Below are positions 1-4,869 of a stretch of 6,186 bases of DNA, piece by piece. A program made the position numbers and the translations under genes. Positions within the stretch are counted from its first letter, which is position 1. The number at the start of each line of letters is the position of its first letter. The notes below the pieces were generated by a model, which searched no databases, had not been told where the DNA came from, and saw only the letters and a program-made list of their open reading frames with translations. Location of the stretch: positions 1-6,186 of the forward strand of contig CAADVA010000112.1 in assembly GCA_900752345.1 (NCBI GenBank), given 5' to 3'. This DNA comes from an uncultured Collinsella sp. GTDB lineage: Bacteria; Actinomycetota; Coriobacteriia; Coriobacteriales; Coriobacteriaceae.

Positions 1-1
1 C

Positions 2-700
2 GCCAACACCACGCGCCCCCCCGCCGAGTTTTGGATGATCGAGCCCGAGATGGCCTTTGCCGATCTGAACGACTATATGGATAACGCCGAGGCCATGCTC
101 AAGTACGTCCTCAAGGACGTTATGGCCACCTGTCCCGATGAGCTCAACATGCTCAACAAGTTTGTGGACAAGGGCCTGATCGAGCGCCTGGACCATGTCG
201 CCAACTCCGACTTTGCCCGCGTCACCTATACCGAGGCCGTCGAAATCCTGGAGCAGGCCGTCGCCGCCGGCCACAAGTTTGACTACCCCGTGAGCTGGGG
301 CATCGACCTGCAAACCGAGCACGAGCGTTTCCTGACCGAGGAGCACTTTAAGCGCCCGACCTTCGTGACCGACTACCCGGCAGAGATCAAGGCCTTCTAC
401 ATGCGCATGAACGACGACGGTAAGACCGTCGCCGCCGCCGACTGCCTGGTGCCGGGCATCGGCGAGATCATCGGTGGCTCCCAGCGCGAGGAGCGCCTGG
501 ATCTGCTCGAGGCCCGCATCAAGGACCTGGGCATGAATCCCGAGCAGTACAAGTACTACCTTGACCTGCGCCGCTACGGTTCCTGCAAGCACGCCGGCTA
601 CGGTCTGGGCTTCGAGCGCTTGGTGATGTACCTCACCGGCGTGGGCAACATCCGCGACGTCCTGCCGCACCCGCGCACCGTGGGCAACGCCGACTTCTAA
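2..700 (+). CDS. asnS: asparaginyl-tRNA synthetase, C-terminal part (5' end outside window)
   Basis: This class II aminoacyl-tRNA synthetase charges tRNA-Asn with asparagine using ATP in the cytoplasm. The frame is open from base 2 with no start, so the tRNA-binding N-terminal OB domain and motif 1 lie upstream of the window. The 232 visible residues begin at the end of motif 2 (NTTR..AEFWMIEPE, about bases 5-52). They continue through the catalytic core, including EHERFLTEEHF, the KAFYMRMN segment, PGIGEIIGGSQREERLD, and motif 3 GYGLGFER at 596-619 with the ATP-binding arginine. The C-terminus (GVGNIRDVLPHPRTVGNADF) is the usual AsnRS ending. AspRS and LysRS are excluded by the EFWM and GIGEIIGGSQRE combination as I know the families. 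One oddity is that motif 2 reads R-P-P-A-E-F where AsnRS normally has R-H-x-x-E-F. A strong terminator follows 47 bases after the stop. Confidence 0.97.
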   Translation, partial: ANTTRPPAEFWMIEPEMAFADLNDYMDNAEAMLKYVLKDVMATCPDELNMLNKFVDKGLIERLDHVANSDFARVTYTEAVEILEQAVAAGHKFDYPVSWGIDLQTEHERFLTEEHFKRPTFVTDYPAEIKAFYMRMNDDGKTVAAADCLVPGIGEIIGGSQREERLDLLEARIKDLGMNPEQYKYYLDLRRYGSCKHAGYGLGFERLVMYLTGVGNIRDVLPHPRTVGNADF

Positions 701-746
701 TCGTCGGACGCTAGCTCGCGTCGCCACACGCAAACGCTCATCGCAC

Positions 747-782
747 AAGCGTCTCTCGACATCGGTCGAGAGACGCTTTTTT
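747..782 (+). terminator. Rho-independent terminator of asnS
   Basis: Arms 747-760 and 765-778 form a perfect 14-bp stem (core GCGTCTCTCGAC paired with GTCGAGAGACGC) around the four-base loop ATCG. A run of six T occupies 777-782. It lies 46 bases after the asnS stop and should end that transcript. Confidence 0.93.
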
Positions 783-841
783 CAACAGCATCCGTCAAGC
801 TTTTGGCAAGTTTTTGGTCAGTTGAGCAGGGCTGTTGAAAA
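779..841. repeat. 11-bp perfect inverted repeat flanking a 41-base spacer
   Basis: TTTTCAACAGC at 779-789 is the exact reverse complement of GCTGTTGAAAA at 831-841. The left arm shares its T-run with the asnS terminator. The spacer (790-830) contains an imperfect direct repeat, TTTTGGCAAGT (801-811) followed at once by TTTTGGTCAGT (812-822). Role unknown: it could be an operator pair, a long-loop RNA stem or the footprint of a small element. The rest of this gap (842-940) shows no convincing promoter. Confidence 0.5.
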
Positions 842-940
842 CTCGACCCGCCGTTTGCCGACGACTACCGACCGCCCAGAGCGCCCTGCGCCCCTGGGAA
901 AGCCCCGCGTCCTAGGCTCCATACCGTCGCCACCCAAAAC

Positions 941-948
941 GGAAAGGA
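941..948 (+). promoter_or_regulatory. ribosome binding site deciding the regulator start
   Basis: GGAAAGGA ends 10 bases before the ATG at 959 but only one base before the in-frame GTG at 950. The spacing favours 959. Confidence 0.6.
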
Positions 949-958
949 CGTGGGCACG

Positions 959-1741
959 ATGACCGAAGCCGCTGTTGAAACCTACGACACCACGACGAGA
1001 GGCGCCGCCTCGATGGCAGCCTATCGCGCCGTTCGCATCCTGCAGCTCTTGAGCGAAAACACCGGCGAAGACAAGGCCATGCTTTCCGATGAGCTGATCC
1101 GGCGCCTCGCCCATCCCGACGACCCCGCCCGCATGCCCATCTCGGCGGCGCGGCGCAGCATCTACACCGCCATCTCCGCGCTTCGCCATGCCGGATACGA
1201 AATTGAGTACAAACGCGGCGTGGGGTATCGGCTCTTGACCCGTCCGCTCACCGACGAAGAGATCATCCGGCTCCACGGCATGGTCATGCGCAACCGCTCT
1301 ACGCCCATCGCCATTCGAAAAAGCATGGCGCAGCACTTGGTCGCCATGGCGAGTGCCGACGTTCGCGGCTACCTCGATGCGCCCGAGCCCGCTCCAAGCG
1401 CCGGTGGCAAATCCACCAAGGCCACGCGCACGCCCGTCAAGCGCATCGACACCTGCGAGCTCATCGAGCAGGCCATCGACCACGGAACCACGGTGAGTTT
1501 TGATATTTCGAGCGTCACGACACGTGGCGAAACAGAGGTAGCACGGATGACACTCCGCCCCTTTGCCATCAAGCAACGAGACGGCATCTCGTATTTGCTG
1601 GGAACGGTCTATGACGCCCGAGGCGCCGATGACACGCTGCGTACCGTAGAGATCGGGCGCATGAAAAACGTCACCACGCGTCTCCTCGACGGCAAGAAGC
1701 TCTTCGCCGCCCTGGAGGAGGACGACGCCTCCGCCGCATAA
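959..1741 (+). CDS. HTH/WYL-type transcriptional regulator
   Basis: This is a predicted cytoplasmic DNA-binding regulator of 260 residues. Residues about 20-93 form a winged helix-turn-helix: AAYRAVRILQLLSE is helix 1, SAARRSIYTAISALRHAGYEIEY is the recognition region, and GVGYRLL is the wing. Residues 94-112 (PLTDEEIIRLHGMVMRN) resemble the helical connector of YafY/DeoR-like WYL proteins. A low-complexity linker rich in Pro, Ala, Lys and Thr (about 142-165) joins a C-terminal domain at 168-245. There LRPFAIKQRDGISYLLGTVYD and LRTVEIGRM match the WYL fold pattern (P-F-x-I, then the strand that normally carries Trp-Tyr-Leu). The triad here is Ser-Tyr-Leu (211-213), so this is a divergent WYL domain. 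Family proteins sense ligands, often nucleic acid or small molecules. The ligand and target genes here are not known. GTG at 950 is an alternative start. The next gene, on the same strand, is a solute-binding protein, so control of that transporter is possible but unproven. Confidence 0.82.
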   Translation: MTEAAVETYDTTTRGAASMAAYRAVRILQLLSENTGEDKAMLSDELIRRLAHPDDPARMPISAARRSIYTAISALRHAGYEIEYKRGVGYRLLTRPLTDEEIIRLHGMVMRNRSTPIAIRKSMAQHLVAMASADVRGYLDAPEPAPSAGGKSTKATRTPVKRIDTCELIEQAIDHGTTVSFDISSVTTRGETEVARMTLRPFAIKQRDGISYLLGTVYDARGADDTLRTVEIGRMKNVTTRLLDGKKLFAALEEDDASAA

Positions 1742-1796
1742 GAACCTCCGCCGTCCATTCGACTACCCGTACCGCCCATCCGGTTCTGTATTAAAA

Positions 1797-1809
1797 AACC
1801 TGCCAGGTT
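1797..1809. promoter_or_regulatory. perfect 6-1-6 palindrome, candidate operator
   Basis: AACCTG-C-CAGGTT is a perfect 13-base palindrome ending one base before the candidate -35 box at 1811. Beyond one mismatch, two further A/T pairs extend it. The position, centred near -42 of the proposed promoter, suits a regulator binding site. The regulator is unknown. Confidence 0.5.
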
Positions 1810-1810
1810 A

Positions 1811-1841
1811 TTGTAAAAATGGACATCCGCGCTACTATAGT
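1811..1841 (+). promoter_or_regulatory. candidate sigma70-type promoter for the ABC transporter
   Basis: TTGTAA (1811-1816) serves as the -35. It is followed by TACTAT (1833-1838, 16-base spacer) or the overlapping TATAGT (1836-1841, 5 of 6 consensus, 19-base spacer) as the -10. Transcription would start near 1845-1848, giving a leader of about 55 bases. Confidence 0.55.
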
Positions 1842-1843
1842 TC

Positions 1844-1869
1844 CACTTGCACTTTGTTTGAGTGCAGTG
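1844..1869 (+). promoter_or_regulatory. 5' UTR hairpin of the transporter transcript
   Basis: CACT (1844-1847) and GCACT (1849-1853), with T1848 bulged, pair with AGTGC (1861-1865) and AGTG (1866-1869) around the seven-base loop TTGTTTG. The stem has nine base pairs. There is no T-run after it, so it is not an obvious terminator. It sits at the predicted transcript 5' end and could stabilise the RNA, or as DNA act as an operator. Confidence 0.5.
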
Positions 1870-1901
1870 TTTCCAGCCATTTCTATACTGGGGGTAACGA
1901 T

Positions 1902-2882
1902 ATGAAGGACATCACCATCAGCCGCAGGAGCCTTCTGGTCTCTGCTGGCCTGCTCGCGCTCGCTCCGCTCGCCGGATGCGGCGGCAACTCTGGTTCCGGC
2001 TCTGCTGCCGCCGGTTCCGACTACACCGTCGGCATTCTGCAGCTCACCGAGCACTCCGCACTCGACGCCGCCAACGACGGCTTCGTCAAGGCCATCAAGA
2101 AGAGCGGCCTTAAGGTCAAAATCGACCAGAAGAACGCCCAGAATGACCAGTCCACGTGTAAGTCCATCGCCGACAAGTTCGTGGGCGATGGCGTCGACCT
2201 GATCTACGCCATCGCTACGCCCGCCGCGCAGGCCGCCGCCGGCGCCACCGCCGATATCCCCATCGTGGGTTGCGCCATCACCGACTACGCCGCCTCGGGC
2301 CTGGTCCAGGACAACGAAAAGCCCGGCACCAACGTCACTGGCGCCTCCGACCTCACCCCGGTCGCCGAGCAGCTCGAGATGATGCAGAAGGTCCTGCCCG
2401 ACGTTAAAAAGGTCGGCCTGCTCTACTGCACCGCCGAGTCCAACTCCGACGTCCAGATCAAGGCCGCCAAGAAGGAGCTCGACAAGCTGGGCCTGGACTA
2501 CACCGACTTCACCGTCTCGAGCTCCAACGAGATCCAGTCCGTCGTCGAATCTGCCGTGGGCAAGGTCGACGCGCTGTACTCCCCTACCGATAACACCATC
2601 GCCGCGGGCGCTTCGCAGGTCGGCCAGATCTGCAAGGAGAATAAGCTCCCCTTCGTAACCGGCGAGGAGGGCATGTGCATGGCCGGCGGCCTGTTCACCC
2701 TCTCCATCAACTATGAGGACCTGGGCTACGCCGCGGGCGAGATGGCCGTTAAGATCCTGAAGGGCGAGGCCAAGCCCGAGGATATGCCGATCAAGCACCT
2801 CTCGAGCAAGGACCTGGTCGTCGTCAAGAACGACGAGATGGCCGAGGCGCTGGGCATCGACCTTTCCGCTCTGGACGAATAG
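1902..2882 (+). CDS. trpX: ABC transporter substrate-binding lipoprotein, TrpX-like
   Basis: This 326-residue extracytoplasmic binding protein captures the ligand for the importer encoded next. ATG 1902 is chosen because GGGGG (1890-1894) lies seven bases upstream and the signal peptide begins directly. Residues 5-26 are a lipoprotein signal: twin arginine SRRSLL at 7-12, hydrophobic stretch, lipobox LAGC with lipidated Cys26. A Gly/Ser/Ala linker (27-39) precedes the folded domain, which opens with YTVGILQLTEHSALDAANDG. The segments AQNDQSTCKSIADKFV, GVDLIYAIATPAAQAA and YTDFTVSSSNEIQSVVES are characteristic of the ABC_sub_bind family (PF04392), the group containing streptococcal TrpX. Family members have two periplasmic-binding-protein-type lobes. 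Ligand: tryptophan or a related aromatic by analogy only, since no Trp-responsive T-box is visible upstream. The permease and ATPase genes follow after a 204-base gap. Confidence is high for the family and moderate for the gene name. Confidence 0.92.
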   Translation: MKDITISRRSLLVSAGLLALAPLAGCGGNSGSGSAAAGSDYTVGILQLTEHSALDAANDGFVKAIKKSGLKVKIDQKNAQNDQSTCKSIADKFVGDGVDLIYAIATPAAQAAAGATADIPIVGCAITDYAASGLVQDNEKPGTNVTGASDLTPVAEQLEMMQKVLPDVKKVGLLYCTAESNSDVQIKAAKKELDKLGLDYTDFTVSSSNEIQSVVESAVGKVDALYSPTDNTIAAGASQVGQICKENKLPFVTGEEGMCMAGGLFTLSINYEDLGYAAGEMAVKILKGEAKPEDMPIKHLSSKDLVVVKNDEMAEALGIDLSALDE

Positions 2883-2953
2883 CGCCATGCGCGGTAGCGC
2901 AGCTAGGGCACGCACCTGCGCCGTTGCCGTGTTATTCAATATCTGAGCCACAG

Positions 2954-2982
2954 GGGCGAACGCCAAAGACCGGCGTTCGCCC
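2954..2982 (+). terminator. stem-loop between binding protein and permease genes (attenuator or RNA stabiliser)
   Basis: GGGCGAACGCC (2954-2964) and GGCGTTCGCCC (2972-2982) form a perfect 11-bp stem with the seven-base loop AAAGACC. The following bases (TGCTTGTTACGG) are only weakly T-rich. Termination is therefore probably partial, or the stem protects the upstream mRNA from 3' decay. The rest of the gap 2883-3086 has no gene and no convincing promoter. Confidence 0.65.
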
Positions 2983-3072
2983 TGCTTGTTACGGATGAGA
3001 CAAAACATCCGGCCGCAGCTCTTTTATACATTGTTACCGCTATCATGGTGACTCACGTGTCCACCCTATCCT

Positions 3073-3079
3073 AGGAGGT
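3073..3079 (+). promoter_or_regulatory. strong ribosome binding site for the permease
   Basis: AGGAGGT is a near-perfect anti-Shine-Dalgarno complement. It fits the ATG at 3087 and is too close to the out-of-frame ATG at 3080, which settles the start. Confidence 0.85.
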
Positions 3080-3086
3080 ATGAAGC

Positions 3087-4010
3087 ATGCTTATTGCATT
3101 GCAGGGCGCCGTTTCGCAGGGCGTCCTCTGGGGCATTATGGTGCTTGGCGTGTTTATCACGTTCCGCCTGCTCGACATCCCCGATATGACCTGCGACGGC
3201 AGCTTTGCCCTCGGCGGCTGCGTCTGCGCCGTACTCATCGTCAATAACAACGTCGACCCGCTGCTCGCCGTGCTGGCCGGCATGTGCGCCGGCGCCATCG
3301 CGGGCGCGGTCACGGGCATTTTGACCACGGTCTTTGAGATTCCCGCGATCCTCGCCGGAATCCTCACCCAGATCAGCCTGTGGTCCATCAACCTGCGCAT
3401 CATGGGCAAATCCAATACGCCCATCCTTGCCAAGGGCACTATCTTCTCGTCTGTCAGCAACATGACGGGCCTGCCGCAGTCCACCGTCGCCATCATCCTG
3501 GGCATCTTGCTCGCCGTGGCTATCGTTGCCATCCTGTATTGGTTCTTTGGCACCGAGATCGGCTCGGCACTGCGCGCCACCGGCAACAACGAGTACATGA
3601 TCCGCGCTCTGGGCGTCAACACCAACTCCACCAAGATGATCGCCCTCGTGCTCTCCAACGCCCTCATCGGCCTTTCAGGCGCGCTCATCTGCCAGAGCCA
3701 GAAGTACGCCGACATTGGCATGGGCACCGGTGCCATCGTTATCGGTCTTGCCGCCATTGTTATCGGCGAGGTGCTCGGCCGCCTGCTGCCCGGCGGCCTC
3801 ACGCAGTTTAGCGTCCGTCTTGCCTCCGCCGTCTTTGGCTCCGTGGTGTACTTCCTCATCCGCGCCATCGTGCTGCAGTTGGGCATGGACGCCAACGACA
3901 TGAAGCTGCTTTCCGCTGTGATCGTCTCCGTGGCCCTGTGCGTGCCCGTGGTTTGGGAGCGCTATAAGCTCCGCAGCTCCTACACGAAGGGGGATGAGGC
4001 AGATGCTTAA
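3087..4010 (+). CDS. trpY: ABC transporter permease, TrpY-like
   Basis: This 307-residue integral membrane protein is the translocation channel of the importer. It is strongly hydrophobic, with about eight or nine membrane segments at roughly 10-28, 38-53, 58-83, 86-103, 132-154, 183-203, 213-231, 243-264 and 272-290. The motif TFRLLDIPDMTCDGSF (25-40) and the cytoplasmic loop GTEIGSALRATGNNEYMIRA (155-174, the site expected to contact the ATPase) are typical of the BPD_transp_2 family (PF02653) and of its branch paired with PF04392 binding proteins. That family also includes branched-chain amino acid and sugar permeases, but the neighbours and the TFR-D-PD motif point to the TrpY group. Only one permease gene is present, so the channel is presumably a homodimer. 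The 3' end overlaps the ATPase gene by 8 bases, indicating translational coupling. The C-terminus is charged (SSYTKGDEADA), as expected for a cytoplasmic tail. Confidence 0.93.
   Translation: MLIALQGAVSQGVLWGIMVLGVFITFRLLDIPDMTCDGSFALGGCVCAVLIVNNNVDPLLAVLAGMCAGAIAGAVTGILTTVFEIPAILAGILTQISLWSINLRIMGKSNTPILAKGTIFSSVSNMTGLPQSTVAIILGILLAVAIVAILYWFFGTEIGSALRATGNNEYMIRALGVNTNSTKMIALVLSNALIGLSGALICQSQKYADIGMGTGAIVIGLAAIVIGEVLGRLLPGGLTQFSVRLASAVFGSVVYFLIRAIVLQLGMDANDMKLLSAVIVSVALCVPVVWERYKLRSSYTKGDEADA
3987..3993 (+). promoter_or_regulatory. ribosome binding site of the ATPase inside the permease gene
   Basis: AAGGGGG ends nine bases before ATG 4003 and directly abuts ATG 3994. Spacing supports 4003 as the start. 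GAGG at 3996-3999 is a secondary candidate. Confidence 0.55.
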
Positions 4011-4797
4011 GCTCTCACACGTCAAGAAGACCTTTAACAAGGGCACCGTCACCGAGAAGCGCGCGCTCACCGGCGTCGACCTCACCCTTAACGACGGCGA
4101 CTTTGTAACCGTGATCGGCGGCAACGGCGCCGGCAAGTCCACGCTGCTCAATATGATCGCCGGCGTGTATCCGCTCGATTCGGGCGTTATCGAGCTCGAC
4201 GGCACCGACATCTCGCGCCTGAGCGAGTCGCAGCGTGCCAAGTACCTGGGCCGTGTGTTCCAGGACCCCATGCGCGGCACCGCAGCCGACATGCAGATTG
4301 CCGAGAACCTGGCACTCGCCAAGCGCCGCGGCCAGCGTCGCGGTCTTTCGTGGGGCGTCACCAAGGCCGAGAAGGACGAGTACGTTGAGCTGCTCAAGCG
4401 CCTGGACCTTGGTCTGGACACGCGCCTCAACGCCAAGGTCGGCCTGCTTTCGGGCGGCCAGCGCCAGGCACTCACCCTGCTCATGGCCACGCTCACCAAG
4501 CCACGCCTGCTGCTGCTCGACGAGCACACCGCGGCGCTCGACCCCAAGACGGCCTCTAAGGTGCTCAATCTGACCGAGGAAATCGTCGACGAGCATCACC
4601 TGACCACGCTCATGGTCACGCATAACATGAACGACGCCATCCGTCTGGGCAATCGTCTGATCATGATGCACGAGGGCCACGTAATCTACGACGTGGCAGG
4701 CGACGAGAAGAAGTCGCTCACCGTTGCCGACCTGCTGCAGAAGTTCGAGGAGGTCTCGGGCGGCGAGCTCGCCAACGACCGCATGCTGCTGAGCTAA
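4003..4797 (+). CDS. trpZ: ABC transporter ATP-binding protein, TrpZ-like
   Basis: This 264-residue cytoplasmic ATPase powers the importer. All ABC motifs are intact: Walker A GGNGAGKST (39-47), Q-loop Gln87 in RVFQDPM, signature LSGGQ (149-153), Walker B LLLLDE (169-174) with catalytic Glu174, D-loop ALD (178-180) and switch His207 in MVTHNM. The insert after the Q-loop (GTAADMQIAENLALAKRRGQRRGLSWG) and the segment DEHTAALDPKTASKVL are typical of the ATPases that partner TrpX/TrpY-type proteins. ATG 4003 (MLKLSHVKKTF) is preferred to ATG 3994 because family proteins start at this point and the ribosome site fits. The gene overlaps the permease stop by 8 bases. The C-terminal part (KKSLTVADLLQKFEEVSG) is the usual short tail, with no extra domain. 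A strong hairpin terminator follows nine bases after the stop. Confidence 0.94.
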   Translation: MLKLSHVKKTFNKGTVTEKRALTGVDLTLNDGDFVTVIGGNGAGKSTLLNMIAGVYPLDSGVIELDGTDISRLSESQRAKYLGRVFQDPMRGTAADMQIAENLALAKRRGQRRGLSWGVTKAEKDEYVELLKRLDLGLDTRLNAKVGLLSGGQRQALTLLMATLTKPRLLLLDEHTAALDPKTASKVLNLTEEIVDEHHLTTLMVTHNMNDAIRLGNRLIMMHEGHVIYDVAGDEKKSLTVADLLQKFEEVSGGELANDRMLLS

Positions 4798-4805
4798 CGA
4801 CCTAG

Positions 4806-4847
4806 AAAACCACCACAAAGGGGACAGGCACCTTTGTGGTGGTTTTT
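4806..4847 (+). terminator. hairpin terminator with a conserved-looking loop, possibly a dispersed repeat
   Basis: Arms 4806-4821 (AAAACCACCACAAAGG) and 4831-4846 (CCTTTGTGGTGGTTTT) are perfect 16-bp complements around the loop GGACAGGCA. The right arm ends in a five-T run (4843-4847), giving a Rho-independent terminator for the transporter genes. The A-run at the left makes it able to terminate on the minus strand as well. The core GGGGACAGGCACCTTTG looks like a repeated intergenic motif I associate with gut bacteria, which is unverified. Confidence 0.88.
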
Positions 4848-4857
4848 GTTAAAGAGT

Positions 4858-4863
4858 AAGGAG
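4858..4863 (+). promoter_or_regulatory. ribosome binding site of the nucleotidase gene
   Basis: AAGGAG ends six bases before ATG 4870 and fixes that start rather than the upstream in-frame TTG at 4834, which lies inside the hairpin. Confidence 0.85.
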
Positions 4864-4869
4864 ACAGCC

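Noticed and set aside
842..940. Promoter for the WYL regulator
   Set aside because: TAGGCT at 913 could be a -10 but nothing like a -35 is at the right distance, and other pairings also failed.
1741..1787. AGAACC/GGTTCT stem after the regulator gene as its terminator
   Set aside because: Six pairs around a 35-base loop with no T-run is too weak to call.
1854..1901. TTG start at 1854 extending the binding protein by 16 residues
   Set aside because: It lies inside the 5' hairpin, has no ribosome site and would put 16 residues before the signal peptide.
1791..3008. 405-residue open frame on the minus strand across the binding-protein gene
   Set aside because: It is antisense to a clearly recognisable protein, has repetitive Gly/Val/Asp/Leu composition typical of GC-rich shadow frames, and resembles no family.
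3018..3046. Separate promoter for the permease using TATCAT at 3041
   Set aside because: The -10 is good (5 of 6) but no acceptable -35 sits 16-18 bases upstream. Left open rather than called.
3080..3082. ATG at 3080 as permease start
   Set aside because: It is out of frame with the permease and only one base from the ribosome site. ATG 3087 has ideal spacing.
3675..4818. Two long minus-strand open frames over the permease and ATPase genes
   Set aside because: They are shadows of intact conserved genes on the plus strand, with no ribosome site or recognisable domain.
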